Source of the DNA: Daphnia carinata
Lineage: Eukaryota; Arthropoda; Branchiopoda; Diplostraca; Daphniidae
Reading direction: 5' to 3'
Assembly: GCF_022539665.2 (NCBI RefSeq)
Contig: NC_081339.1
Span: 9,359,367-9,423,366 of the forward strand
DNA length: 64,000 nt
Shown: piece after piece, positions 47,301 to 60,000 of the stretch
How the letters are laid out: each line of letters begins with the position of its first letter
Position numbering within the stretch: the stretch's first letter is position 1
Position numbers and translations under genes: made by a program
The notes under the pieces: model-generated
Told to the model about the DNA's origin: nothing
The model's database searches: none
Seen by the model: the letters and a program-made list of their open reading frames with translations, nothing else

Positions 47301-50300
47301 TATATTCACATTGAATACACGTATATTTGATGCTGTTTGAATGTAGATATTGAAACTCACTGAAACTGATTCTATAACACTATATTCACATTGAATACAC
47401 GTATATTTGATGCTGTTTGAATGTAGATATTGAAACTGATTCTATAACACTATATTCACATTGAATACACGTATATTTGATGCTGTTTGAATGTAGATAT
47501 TGAAACTGATTCTATAACACTATATTCACATTGAATACACGTATATTTGATGCTGTTTGAATGTAGATATTGAAACTGACTGTATAACACTATATTCACA
47601 TTGAATACACGTATATTTGATGCTGTTTGAATGTAGATATTGAAACTGATTCTATAACACTATATTCACATTGAATACACGTATATTTGATGCTGTTTGA
47701 ATGTAGATATTGAAACTGATTCTATAACACTATATTCACATTGAATACACGTATATTTGATGCTGTTTGAATGTAGATATTGAAACTGATTCTATAACAC
47801 TATATTCACATTGAATACACGTATATTTGATGCTGTTTGAATGTAGATATTGAAACTGATTCTATAACACTATATTCACATTGAATACACGTATATTTGA
47901 TGCTGTTTGAATGTAGATATTGAAACTGATTCTATAACACTATATTCACATTGAATACACGTATATTTGATGCTGTTTGAATGTAGATATTGAAACTGAT
48001 TCTATAACACTATATTCACATTGAATACACGTATATTTGATGCTGTTTGAATGTAGATATTGAAACTGATTCTATAACACTATATTCACATTGAATACAC
48101 GTATATTTGATGCTGTTTGAATGTAGATATTGAAACTGATTCTATAACACTATATTCACATTGAATACACGTATATTTGATGCTGTTTGAATGTAGATAT
48201 TGAAACTGATTCTATAACACTATATTCACATTGAATACACGTATATTTGATGCTGTTTGAATGTAGATATTGAAACTGATTCTATAACACTATATTCACA
48301 TTGAATACACGTATATTTGATGCTGTTTGAATGTAGATATTAAACTGATTCTATAACACTATATTCACATTGAATACACGTATATTTGATGCTGTTTGAA
48401 TGTAGATATTGAAACTGATTCTATAACACTATATTCACATTGAATACACGTATATTTGATGCTGTTTGAATGTAGATATTGAAACTGATTCTATAACACT
48501 ATATTCACATTGAATACACGTATATTTGATGCTGTTTGAATGTAGATATTGAAACTGATTCTGTATAACACTATATTCACATTGAATACACGTATATTTG
48601 ATGCTGTTTGAATGTAGATATTGAAACTGATTCTATAACACTATATTCACATTGAATACACGTATATTTGATGCTGTTTGAATGTAGATATTGAAACTGA
48701 TTCTATAACACTATATTCACATTGAATACACGTATATTTGATGCTGTTTGAATGTAGATATTGAAACTGATTCTATAACACTATATTCACATTGAATACA
48801 CGTATATTTGATGCTGTTTGAATGTAGATATTGAAACTGATTCTATAACACTATATTCACATTGAATACACGTATATTTGATGCTGTTTGAATGTAGATA
48901 TTGAAACTGATTCTATAACACTATATTCACATTGAATACACGTATATTTGATGCTGTTTGAATGTAGATATTGAAACTGATTGTATAACACTATATTCAC
49001 ATTGAATACACGTATATTTGATGCTGTTTGAATGTAGATATTGAAACTGATTCTATAACACTATATTCACATTGAATACACGTATATTTGATGCTGTTTG
49101 AATGTAGATATTGAAACTGATTCTATAACACTATATTCACATTGAATACACGTATATTTGATGCTGTTTGAATGTAGATATTGAAACTGATTCTATAACA
49201 CTATATTCACATTGAATACACGTATATTTGATGCTGTTTGAATGTAGATATTGAAACTGATTCTATAACACTATATTCACATTGAATACACGTATATTTG
49301 ATGCTGTTTGAATGTAGATATTGAAACTGATTCTATAACACTATATTCACATTGAATACACGTATATTTGATGCTGTTTGAATGTAGATATTGAAACTGA
49401 TTCTATAACACTATATTCACATTGAATACACGTATATTTGATGCTGTTTGAATGTAGATATTGAAACTGATTCTATAACACTATATTCACATTGAATACA
49501 CGTATATTTGATGCTGTTTGAATGTAGATATTGAAACTGATTCTATAACACTATATTCACATTGAATACACGTATATTTGATGCTGTTTGAATGTAGATA
49601 TTGAAACTGATTCTATAACACTATATTCACATTGAATACACGTATATTTGATGCTGTTTGAATGTAGATATTGAAACTGATTGTATAACACTATATTCAC
49701 ATTGAATACACGTATATTTGATGCTGTTTGAATGTAGATATTGAAACTACTGTATCACACTATATTCACATTGAATACACGTATATTTGATGCTGTTTGA
49801 ATGTAGATATTGAAACTGATTCTATAACACTATATTCACATTGAATACACGTATATTTGATGCTGTTTGAATGTAGATATTGAAACTCATTGTATAACAC
49901 TATATTCACATTGAATACACGTATATTTGATGCTGTTTGAATGTAGATATTGAAACTGATTCTATAACACTATATTCACATTGAATACACGTATATTTGA
50001 TGCTGTTTGAATGTAGATATTGAAACTGATTCTATAACACTATATTCACATTGAATACACGTATATTTGATGCTGTTTGAATGTAGATATTGAAACTCAT
50101 TGTATAACACTATATTCACATTGAATACACGTATATTTGATGCTGTTTGAATGTAGATATTGAAACTGACTGTATAACACTATATTCACATTGAATACAC
50201 GTATATTTGATGCTGTTTGAATGTAGATATTGAAACTGATTCTATAACACTATATTCACATTGAATACACGTATATTTGATGCTGTTTGAATGTAGATAT

Positions 50301-50545
50301 TGAAACTGATTCTATAACACTATATTCACATTGAATACACGTATATTTGATGCTGTTTGAATGTAGATATTGAAACTGATTCTATAACACTATATTCACA
50401 TTGAATACACGTATATTTGATGCTGTTTGAATGTAGATATTGAAACTGTATTCTATAACACTATATTCACATTGAATACACGTATATTTGATGCTGTTTG
50501 AATGTAGATATTGAAACTGATTCTACAACACTATATTAATAAATT
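44333..50545 (+). repeat. 70-bp satellite, block 3 (about 89 copies, highly homogeneous)
   Basis: Same unit and orientation as the other blocks. Most units are identical A-type over long runs, with occasional one-base changes (GATTCT to GATTGT or GACTGT) and rare small indels (45116, 45184, 45743, 46184, 47356). B-type units occur mainly near the two ends. The homogeneous core with diverged edges is what unequal exchange produces. Confidence 0.98.
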
Positions 50546-51872
50546 TTTACTAAGTAGTTGCACTTAACTCTAGAACCGTACATACATGGTATTTAGAAAA
50601 ATAAAAAATAACATTCCAACATTAAAATCGTTTATTTTGAAATAAAGAAAAAAATACAGAAATTATGTGTTATACAAAATGATCTCGGTCAATTACTGAA
50701 GACGAATAAGAACTTATTAACTTATTATTCTTTCATTTTCTTGACGAAAAGTGAAAAGAGGACGTCGAGAAATTGAATCTTGTAGCCCCAAATAATGCGT
50801 TGTTTCTCTTTCTCTTGATGGAGCCAGTGGGGCCACTTACATTGGACCAGCTTGTATTGAAAACCATAATGAGAGGCCATAAGCAGTAAGAAATCTTTCA
50901 ATTTTTAAAAAAGATGAATTTATCATCATCCTCATCACTCGATCTGGATGTGAAAGTGTAGTAATGGAATTTCATTATTTCCATGGATTTCCATCGTCCC
51001 TGATGGCCTGGTTCTGTGTGTTGTTGATTCTTCTAGAATAACACCTAATCACCTGTTGCCAATCCAAGTTGCTGTGATCTTGATCTGCAGTTAACGGAAC
51101 ACTCCATAGTGTAGCTCTGCCCAGATGACTACAATAGAAACACACTGTTCCCTACAGCATAAAATAAATCATTTTTAAAAGATTGCTTTTAACGAAGAAG
51201 TTTTAAAAGTACCACAATAAATTTCATTCTTCCGGCAGGAGTGAGATCCAAACGAAAATTTCACCTGTCGACTGACGTGTAACGAAATCTAAACTGCTAC
51301 GTCCCCTTTGACTGCTTCTAAGGTGAAAGAAGAAAAGGAATGACGTAAATTCGCCAACGCGAACGCGTTGGCGTTCCGATGCGAATGTTGACCTGCTATT
51401 AAATTGTCCTACATAAAAAAGAGTGGTGAGAAACTTGATTGGCGTCATTCATACCAGCCTTCAATTAAAGACAAATGATTGTCAGATAACCTAAATGGCA
51501 GTGATATGTTCCAGCAGTTTATTAAATTTAAATTTACTTGAAATTACTATGTAATATGTAACGTAAAAACATCAACTTAAATTTCAACAGTGTTTTTATA
51601 TAAGATAACTGTTTTATTAATAATAATTATTTGATAAGCAATTTTTTGAGAAGATACCATTTACCTGTGTTTAGGGAATGAACACCAAAAGCAAAAAAAA
51701 TGGTAGTTCCGACTTCTCGTTTTTGCATGGGGATCTAGCGATTCAGGCATTCGCTTGGTAGCTGCCTTTGAGTCATGTGCTTTGTATGGTGTTGTGTGAA
51801 TTTTTTAAAAATTAGCAGAACTTGGATTTTAAAGTGTGCATGAAAGACGTGTGAAACGTGTTCGTCGCGCTG
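50546..51872. other. No gene recognised
   Basis: Unique sequence after the satellite. A short minus-strand ORF at 51224-51448 shows no motif. A small inverted segment around 51110-51160 (CTCCATAGTGTAG) was seen, but no transposon terminus could be defined. Confidence 0.4.
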
Positions 51873-52110
51873 CCCAGCTGCCTTGCAGTACCCGCACAGC
51901 TGCCTTGCCGTACCCGCCCAGCTACCTTGCCGTACCCGCCCAGCTACCCAGCTGCCTTGCCGTAACCGCCCAGCTACCCAGCTGCCTTGCCGTACCCGCC
52001 CAGTTGGCTTACCGAACCTGCCCAGTTGGCTTACCGGTCCTGCCCAGCTGCCTTGCCGTACCCGCCCAGTTGGCTTACCGGTCCTGCCCAGCTGCCTGGC
52101 TCTTCCAGCT
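51873..52110 (+). repeat. 22-bp GC-rich minisatellite, about 10 copies
   Basis: Units CAGCTGCCTTGCCGTACCCG(CC) start at 51875, 51897, 51919 and 51941, i.e. every 22 bp. They are followed by units interrupted by 8-bp insertions and by variants CAGTTGGCTTACCGGTCCTG. Strongly GC-rich in an AT-rich neighbourhood. All three frames are open over it because stops are absent, not because it codes. Confidence 0.85.
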
Positions 52111-52376
52111 CCCCTGCTGCCATCATTCTGTGGATAAATGGATTTCCAAAACGTAAGTTAATCTTAACCGGAATTTACCTTTTCAATATATTTTTCCATT
52201 TGAATTCCCGATTCCTTTTTTTACAATCGCCTCTTTAAGTTCTGCTTTTTCAGTTATTCCATTCCGTCGTCGCAAAATTTATTTATCTCGCAATTGGAGC
52301 TTTTTTTTGCAGGGTATTTTTTTTTCCTTGTCCAAGTTTATACTTTCTTATAGCCATTTTTTTTCACGCAAACTTT

Positions 52377-54483
52377 TTGGTGTTTTCCGTTATGGGTAAC
52401 AATCGAATTTTGAGTAACAATCGAATTTTACCGAGCTCTCGAACAAAGAGGCGTCGGATTCAGAAAGATTTACAACAACTTCGTTTAAGTTTACTTAATG
52501 TTGAGGATATTGAAGTAGTAAGGGAGTCGTCGGACGAAGAGCATTTTCCAAATGGCAATAATGGCATAGATTTTGCTGAGGAAGAACACGCTGAAAATCT
52601 TTTCAGTGGTTTCGACGACGAGGTGTTAGCTTCTACCGAAGACGCATTTTCTATCGATAGCAATGTTTTTCCGGTTTCTTCTGAATCAGAATATAGTAGT
52701 GACTCTGAATCGACAGTTGACAGGGACGATGGTGCACAACCTGATGAAAGTGATTACGATGAGGAACACAACGGGTCGCATAATTTACGTCATTTGCTTG
52801 CTTTATGGGCAGTAACATGGGGGGTTCATCAAAACGCAATTGATGCATTGCTAGCCATACTCCGTTTATTTCAATGGGGATTAGATTTACCAAAAACCTG
52901 CCGAACCCTTCTGAAAACGCCTCGCAATGTCAACGTAAAATCACTTTCTCCCGGCAAGTATTACCACCATGGAATTTTAAAAGGTCTGGAATCAGTTTTA
53001 AACGTTATGCCGGCTTGTAGTGCTCTTGATCATGTCGACATTTTTGTTAATATTGATGGTCTCCCCATTTCCAAAAGCAGCGGTGGACAGTTTTGGCCAA
53101 TTTTAGGGATCATCACCAATGCTAAATGTAGAAAAGTATTTCTTATTGGACTTTACCATGGTGATGCCAAACCTGATTCCACAGAAGAATACCTTACAGA
53201 CTTTATTTTGGAAGCTAAGGCTTTAAGTGAAAGTGGTTTTATTTTTCATGGCTGGCGCTTATCATTCAGAATATCCGCATTCATATGCGACGCGCCTGCG
53301 CGTTCCTTCATTTTGAATACTAAAGGCCAAACAGGTTATTTCGGTTGTGGGAGATGTTTCCAACAAGGGGAATTTGAAGGTAGGGTAGTTTTCTTGGAAA
53401 GAAATTCGATTCTAAGAACTGATTACTCCTTTAGAAACCGCGTTTATGAGGAGCATCACCATGGTGATAGTATTCTTGAGAACTTAGATTACCTTGATAT
53501 GGCGAGGGATTTCCCAGGTGATCCAATGCATTTAATTGATTTAGGGGTGACGAGAAAGCTTTTATTGACGTGGATTAGAAGTCCACTCCCAAGAAGACTT
53601 CACAAAAGTTTAATAGACTCCATGAGCTCCCGCCTGGAAACTTTAAGCAAATTTATTCCAAGAGAATTCGCACGGCGTACGAGATCATTGAAGTTTATTG
53701 ATCGCTTCAAGGCTACAGAATTTGGATTATTTAATAGCTGTGTTGGTCCTGTGGTTCTTTTGGGGATTTTGCCCAATCGATTGTATAATAACTTTATCGT
53801 TTTTCATGTTGCAGTGCGAATTCTGTCATCATTCGCGTATTGCATAACGCACAATGATTATGCAAGGGAATTATTAGATTTATTTGTTAGGGAGTGTGAA
53901 TCAATTTATGGCACATACTTCTTGTCCTTCAATGTCCATTATTTGATTCACACTTGTGATGATGTTTTGCGTTTTGGTGCTTTGCCAAACTATTCAGCCT
54001 ACGCTTTCGAAAATTATCTTTTTTCTTTAAAGAATCTTTTGCACAAGTCCAATCAGGCATTGCAACAGGTAGTTAAACGTATTCTAGAAATAGGACAATT
54101 CCAGAATGCGTGTTACAATGCAAAATCATCTGAAACTGGACGTTTTTTTAAACAACATGATAGTGGTCCTTTAATTCCCCACCTCGTATTTCCAAGCAAT
54201 TTAAGGAAATGCTATTGTTTTGATCGAAAACATCATTCGCGGCAAGAATGGTGATTTCATTATTGGCAGGCGTTTTCAAGTAAAACATTCACTCTTCTCT
54301 TATCCTCTACCGTCGTCGTCGTACGAAATATATACGGTGGGAGCTATATCAGAATTACTTGAAGCGTGGCCAGTGGCTGAAATTAAATGCAAGGCGGTCA
54401 TGTTGCCAACTTTTTCGGAAAACAGTTGCGCAGTGGACGGTACGTTTTCGGTTTTTCCTCTTTTGATGGAGGCACACACTTAG
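52377..54483 (+). pseudogene. DDE transposase (CACTA-like), one frameshift near the 3' end
   Basis: A 625-codon ORF (52377-54254). The start is acidic (SSDEEHFPNGNNGIDFAEEE), followed by a transposase body with candidate acidic residues in FVNIDGLPISKS, FICDAPARSF and FENYLFSLKNLL, and a CGRCF zinc-type motif after the second. At about 54215-54240 the coding sense moves to another frame, which runs to TAG 54481-54483 and reads IENIIRGKNGDFIIGRRF and IKCKAVMLPTFSE, resembling the usual C-terminus of this family. One base change of length therefore breaks the gene. Resemblance to animal CACTA/EnSpm-type transposases found next to DUF4806 genes is from general knowledge and not searched. Confidence 0.75.
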
Positions 54484-54741
54484 GGAGTGAAGCAATTGGG
54501 GTGAAGGGGGGAGTAATGAACTTTATTCTGATTTTACTTTTCTTTTATTGAGTCTAAACTTTTTTATTTTTCCTTTTTTATTGCGCAATACTCTTTAATT
54601 AGACCGGTGTAACGATACACTTCCACTAGGAGTAGAATAAATGTACGATGTTGCAAAAAATAGGGGTGGTGCTATAAGCTGGTGAGCTACACCGTCTGTT
54701 TTTTTTTGTTTTTTATTGTGGAATAGCACCATTTCTTATTA
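54484..54741 (+). other. Spacer between transposase and DUF4806 gene
   Basis: AT-rich, with T-runs. It may contain the missing first exon or 5' end of the next gene; none could be fixed. Confidence 0.4.
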
Positions 54742-56125
54742 TTGGAAGGGCCGGACGACGATCCGTGGGTGCAAGCAGTTCCTTTTTCATGGTACGACAA
54801 TGGATTCTGCTGGTGGCCTCCTAAGTCCAAGTCTAAGGATGTGTCCCGCTTTATAAACTTAGGCTACGAACCTAACAAGAAAACTTGGGAGTCTTATCCA
54901 GCTAGGGTCAGGAAAACCTACGGTATTTTTTTATATTTTTTATCTCTACTTTTCGTTAATTTTGATAAAAATTAGCAACGTATGCTGAAGCTAGAAGACA
55001 TGAAAATAAAGTAGTACAAAATGAGGACATCGCAACAACAGAAGATGAAAAGGACAGGAGAATCAGGAGAACTAGGAAGATCAAACTCCCGTTCGACAAC
55101 AGTGTTTCCCCTCCCCCTTCGAAGGGCAAACAGTTGAAGTCAAGATATAGGGAAATTGTGTCTTCTTCGGATGACGACAGTTGTCCTATTCCTCCAGTTC
55201 CTCCATGTAAAATAATTTTAAGTAGGTTTATTAATCTTTACTTTCAATCAATTCTGCGTTAATTCAATGTATTATTTTTTTTAGATAAATTGAGCGTTGC
55301 TGGAAGCCCGGCCAATAAAAGTGGGAATGGTGAGAATGCACTACCAACGTGCTCCGAGCTTATGCTTCCCCATTCAAATCCCGGTGCGCAATCAGATGAT
55401 AGTATTGACCATTATTCACCTGCAGGTAATATTTCGTTTGATTTATAGTAATTTTATTAATAACAACTATTAATAATACACTGTTTTCCTTTTCAAATGA
55501 AAGGAACATCCAAGTCCATTACATGTACAGCTCCACCTGTTTCTGTAGTTCCAATAAGAAGCTCCACTACGACTAAAAGGAGTAGCTTTGTCGAGATCAG
55601 AAATGGAGGTAAGCTTTAAAGTTTAGATTTTTATTAATTTCATTTACATATTTTTAATATACTTTTAGAATCCCGCGACGAGTTTCTTCAGCGTGGTATT
55701 ATAACCATTGGCCATGACACACGCGACAACAACGTCATCGGTGCAGCTTTACTGGAACGTCTCGATCGTATTGAGACTGCGTTTGTCGCCATGAGAAAGT
55801 CAGATGGAGATGCCGACGAGGATTTCATGCAAATGCTGCCCCTCAACTCTATGGATGATTTTTACATATTGAACGACGATTTGAAAAGCAAATCAATGTC
55901 ACAACGTTTGGTAATTTTTTTTTAATTATTAAAATTTGAATTAAATTAAACTTCAGGTGTTGTTTGTTTGTGTTTTTCTTTATTTTTTCTAGAAAACCCA
56001 CCTGATCGAAATAGGGGGAAACACCCCAAGAACAATTGTTAGATCAATTGCCCGGCGGCTTATGACCAACGAACTAGGCAAATCTTTCAGCTGGTTTGGA
56101 CATCGTAATAACAAAAAGCTAGCCG

Positions 56126-56763
56126 GTAGCCGGTGAAATAGGACTGAAACGAAATAGGACTGGAGAAATAGGAATGAAAATTTCCAGTCCTATTTCTACC
56201 GGAGAAATAGGACTGGGAGAAATAGGACTGACTTTTTAAAACTTTTAGGACAGTCCTATTTCTCCATGCCAGCAGTCCTATTTCTCCTCGGCATCAGTCC
56301 TATTTCTCCTTAGAAATAGTCCTATTTATTTTTTTTTGTTTTGTTCCAATAGGAACGATAGGCCTCCAATCCGGTAGGCAACATATTGCGTAAGAGCGTC
56401 GGCTTATATCCATTTCTCTTTGTAAAAAGCCGATGGTGTTAACTCATAACTTAAATGGTTCACCAAACATTTATCTTTTATCCTATTTTAATTTAAATTG
56501 CAGGGGACCATTAAATATGTTATATCTAATATAGTTCATTTAATAAAATACTACAACGGCCACACCAGAAATATTTATTAAATTTTTCTTACTTTTTAGT
56601 GCATAAATAACTTTTCCAGTTGCACTCCTGTTGTACTTGCTCATACAACTATCAGCAACGAATAACAAGCAAGTCTTACCATATCGGTAGCGCTCTAACC
56701 TGTGACACGGGTAGTCCTATGTTCGATTCTCCGTGGTAACATTTCTTCTGAGGTTTTTAATAA
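56126..56763 (+). repeat. MULE left inverted arm
   Basis: Matches 59376-60000 inverted at high identity. The first 220 bases consist of about ten copies of a (G)GAGAAATAGGACT motif or its complement, so the arm can also fold on itself. A tRNA-like segment lies at 56676-56739. Confidence 0.88.
56676..56739 (+). other. tRNA-like segment in the left arm
   Basis: 64 nt with paired ends TTACCAT/GTGGTAA, an A-box-like TATCGGTAGCGC and a B-box-like TGTTCGATTCTCC. Too short and poorly paired inside for a real tRNA. The inverted copy is at 59402-59465 in the right arm. Confidence 0.55.
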
Positions 56764-57273
56764 CATTTGCGGTTAAGTTTACTATGAATAGTAGAAGAAT
56801 GTTAATGAATCTTCGCCTGTATGAAAGCTAGTTCCTCACCAGGAGCAAGAAGAACTGTTGAGATACAAGAGAATGAATGAGAGAGGAGATGGTAGATAAC
56901 GGTAGATGGGCGAAAAATAAATTATTTGTAATTTAACATTTTAACAATTCCTCAACTTCCTTACCAAGAAGAGGATTCTACCACCGAAGTGGATGGCCGA
57001 GCATGACATAGCATTACTCATCAAGTGACGTATGCCAAAGGATTAAGTTAATATTTATATTGACTTTGAAATAAAATTGATGAAGAAGATTTATGGGTGC
57101 TAAAGCCGAGGAAGTTGAAGATAGTTGCCGGCGGCGAATAGAAAGAAGAGATTTGCATGACCAGGAGAAGAGCAGCCGACTATAGCGCTGTCTTCGAGAA
57201 GATAAAGGTATAGATACTATCTCATTTACAAATAGTTTGTTATGTAAAAATAATAAATTTTATATTGTAATAG

Positions 57274-58004
57274 GATATAATCCCCCTTCCTAGAGTCCAG
57301 CGGATCGTGACCGATTTCGAACGTGCTATATTTACGGCTGTCCGCAGGCACTTTGTGGATTGCCAGCACTTTGGCTGCAATTTCCACTGGTGCCAAGCCG
57401 TTCTGAAAAAGGTCCGGGATCTTCACCTTTCCACCCTATACAACAACAAGGGACCGAATCCAGTGCGAGACTTTGTGTTTCGCCTGCTATGCCTTGCATA
57501 TCTTCCAGGTAAATAGCACACAAATGTTATATTTAATTGTCACAAATAACATTTGTGAACTTTAATTTTTTGTAGCTGGTAAAATTCCTGGTGTGTTTGA
57601 CGCGTTGAAGAGCTCAGCACCTAGCGAACTTTCAGCACTCATGGATTATATGGAGCGGAATTGGATTCGGGGCAAGTTCTGGACTCCTGAGAACTGGTCA
57701 TGCTTCAACATCTTAACGCGTACCAATAACGACTGCGAAGGAATGCACCACCAATGGAACAAGGTAATTTAAATTTGAACAATAATATGTAATGAATAAT
57801 TAATAAAACAAATTTTTGTAGTTGGCAGGCGGATCTAATTTAAAATTCTACAAGATGACAATGGTATTGCGGAAACTGGCCGAAGAAGTTTCCCTTACTA
57901 GCACGCTACTCTGCCATGACAAAATAAGGGCTCACCGGAAGAAAGAGACCCAACTTAAGAATTCCGTACTGTTCCAGCTTTGGGCGCGCTATCAAAATAA
58001 TGAG
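57274..58004 (+). pseudogene. MULE transposase, C-terminal part only
   Basis: Exons 57274-57508, 57576-57763 and 57822-58004 with GT-AG introns of 67 and 58 nt and matching phases. The first reads RIVTDFERAIFTAVRRHF and CQHFGCNFHWCQAVLKKV, the DFE and GC-FH-Q signature of MULE transposases. The second reads TNNDCEGMHHQWNK, the conserved E-region. The N-terminal zinc finger and first catalytic Asp are absent: upstream to the arm there is no matching sequence. A clean C-terminal end was not found: after 58004 the frame runs to a stop at 58043. Confidence 0.82.
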
Positions 58005-58363
58005 GTATGTTTTCTAAATTTACAAGAAAAAAAAGTTTCCCTATAACTAATCATTGTTTTTGCTATCTACAATGGATCTACTAGAAGAAATAGTTTTAGA
58101 GCTTAGATCATCTTTTCCCGCTATTGTTTCCTCACATGCCCTTAATGTTGCTATAAATAATATTAATGATGAACTAGATATGTCTATAATTGAATAACAT
58201 TTGTTTGTTTGTAACATGTATTTTATTTGACGAATGTTTACAAATTAACATACTTTATAAATAAACTTACATAATCTCAATTGACTTTTTTATTTTAATG
58301 TAATATGTAATGTAATACATTATGCTTGAATTATTACGATAATACTTGTTGTGCAAGCGACAA

Positions 58364-58812
58364 CTAATGTGCCGATTGATGGTTTTGGTTCGTGGCCACA
58401 ATTCCCGAGAAGATGATTGTTCTAAAAAAAATAAAATTGCAATAATTATACCAATGTACTCCATATAACTATAAATGAATTTACCTTGCATGTTTAAATC
58501 CTTCCAACCATTTACCAAACGAGTGATAAGAGAAAGCAAAAGCTTTCAATTGTCCGGAAGAACGGTTTAAGAATTCGTTGATCAGAGCTCCCTATGAAAA
58601 AACAAAAATAAAATTAATGAAAAAGGCAAAAAAAGAACTTAAGAAATAAAAAAACGTTAAACCGGCCTGAGTAAACTGTAAAAAAATTGCCACGCAAAAC
58701 CTACAAAGAAGAAAAAGAAGAAAAAAAAATTAGTAAAACATAAGCAGTTGAAACACAATAAAAAAAGTAAAAGCATTAAGTGACGTGAAGTATAGTTAGG
58801 TAGCATACCCAT
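58364..58812 (-). CDS. Small antisense spliced ORF inside the MULE (68 aa), putative
   Basis: Minus-strand exons 58812-58809, 58700-58663, 58591-58485 and 58421-58364, with donors GTATGC, GTTTAA and GTAAAT and acceptors TTTGTAG, TTCATAG and TTTTTTAG. Lengths 4+38+107+58 give 69 codons including TAG, open throughout: GALINEFLNRSSGQLKAFAF, then SYHSFGKWLEGFKHAR. No family recognised. The long third exon is the firmest part; the 4-nt first exon is weak and more upstream exons could exist. It may be a captured piece of a host gene, as in Pack-MULEs, or the end of a MULE partner gene. Confidence 0.4.
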
Positions 58813-58857
58813 AATTTGCAGATGTAATTAAATAACTATCGTAAATATTTCTAATCC

Positions 58858-58990
58858 TAGTCGGCCTACGTCCCGACTAAGATATCTATTTAACTGAAGG
58901 TCCACTGACCTGGGTCAGACAATTGGTTTCACGACGACACTGTGAAACCAATCCCGATACCTGTGCCCATTGAGGTGACAAGTCTCAATG
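58858..58990. other. Cluster of four short perfect hairpins
   Basis: TAGTCGG/CCGACTA (58858-58864 with 58873-58879); CTGACC/GGTCAG (58905-58910 with 58913-58918); ATTGGTTTCAC/GTGAAACCAAT (58922-58932 with 58942-58952); CATTGAG/CTCAATG (58968-58974 with 58984-58990). Loops are 2 to 9 nt. No coding frame crosses it. Confidence 0.8.
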
Positions 58991-59375
58991 CCCTTACACT
59001 TAAATTAACAATGCCAGCACTCGAACCGTTGCCTATCCGTTCCGAGCCTGATACAATGTGTCCGGGTACGGCCCAGCACTAGTGAAATAGAAAATGTACT
59101 TACGGTTTGCGACTCCTTAGAAACAATCCGCAGCTGGGCAGGAACTGGGCAGGCCGCTGGACACGAACAACAGATGATTAGCACATTCACAGCACATTCA
59201 CGGCACATACGAAGCACCGTCGACAACCTACACCATGAAGATCTAAATACTGACTGGCTGAAATGCTGAAACCGCATGTGAAAATTGGGAAGTCAGAACT
59301 ACCATTATTTGCCATTTCATAAGTATTACCCTAAACACCAGTAATTGTTTTCTCCCAAAAATTCTTTCATAGAAT
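58991..59375. other. MULE interior, no gene recognised
   Basis: Contains a B-box-like GGTTCGAGTGC on the minus strand near 59020 and a short segment near 59130-59160 resembling the 22-bp minisatellite. A 90-codon minus-strand ORF (59277-59005) has no supporting feature. Confidence 0.4.
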
Positions 59376-60000
59376 AATTATTAAAAACCTCAGAAGAAAT
59401 GTAACCACGGAGAATCGAACATAGGACTACCCGTGTCACAGCTTAGAGCGCTACCGATAAGGTAAGAATTGCTTGTTATTCGTTGCTGATAGTTGTATGA
59501 GCAAGTACAACATACTGCAACTGGAAAAGTTATTTATGCACTAAAAAGTAAGAAAAATTTAATAAATATTTCTGGGGTGGCCGTTGTAGTATTTTATTAA
59601 ATGAACTATATTAGATATAACATATTTAATGGTCCACTGCAATTTAAATTAAAATAGGATAAAAGATAAATGTTTGGTGAACCATTTAAGTTATGAGTTA
59701 ACACCATCGACTTTTTACAAAGAGAAATGGATACAAGCCGACGCTCTTACGCAATATGTTGCCTACCGGCTTGGAGGCATAGCGTTCCTATTGGAACAAA
59801 ACAAAATAAAATAAATAGGACTATTTCTAAGGAGAAATAGGACTGATGCCGAGGAGAAATAGGACTGCTGGCATGGAGAAATAGGACTGTCCTAAAAGTT
59901 TTAAAAAGTCAGTCCTATTTCTCCGGTAGAAATAGGACTGGAAATTTTCATTCCTATTTCTCCAGTCCTATTTCGTTTCAGTCCTATTTCACCGCCAATC
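59376..60000 (-). repeat. MULE right inverted arm
   Basis: Inverted copy of the left arm. Scattered substitutions and small indels distinguish the two. It includes the inverted tRNA-like segment at 59402-59465. Confidence 0.88.

Larger units (their letters stand above)
56126..60000. mobile_element. Mutator-like (MULE) fold-back element, 3.9 kb
   Basis: Long inverted arms of about 630 bp (56126-56763 and 59376-60000) end in GGTGAAATAGGACTG, and a 9-bp duplication AGCTAGCCG flanks the element (56117-56125; 60001-60009). Nine-base duplications with long inverted repeats are typical of MULEs, and the interior encodes a MULE-type transposase fragment. The arms begin with many copies of AGTCCTATTTCTCC in both orientations. 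The interior lacks the first half of a transposase, so the copy is non-autonomous. Confidence 0.9.

Noticed and set aside
44333..50545. Centromere call from the satellite
   Set aside because: No CENP-B-like box was seen and sequence alone cannot show centromere identity.
51836..52238. Three overlapping ORFs (62-106 codons) with Leu/Pro/Cys repeats
   Set aside because: They are readings of the 22-bp minisatellite in all three frames.
59120..59165. Relationship between MULE interior and the 22-bp minisatellite
   Set aside because: Only about 20 GC-rich bases with a CTGCCCAG core match; too short to claim common origin.
59005..59277. 90-codon Cys-rich minus-strand ORF
   Set aside because: It includes the B-box-like and minisatellite-like stretch, has no start context or splice support, and no family match.
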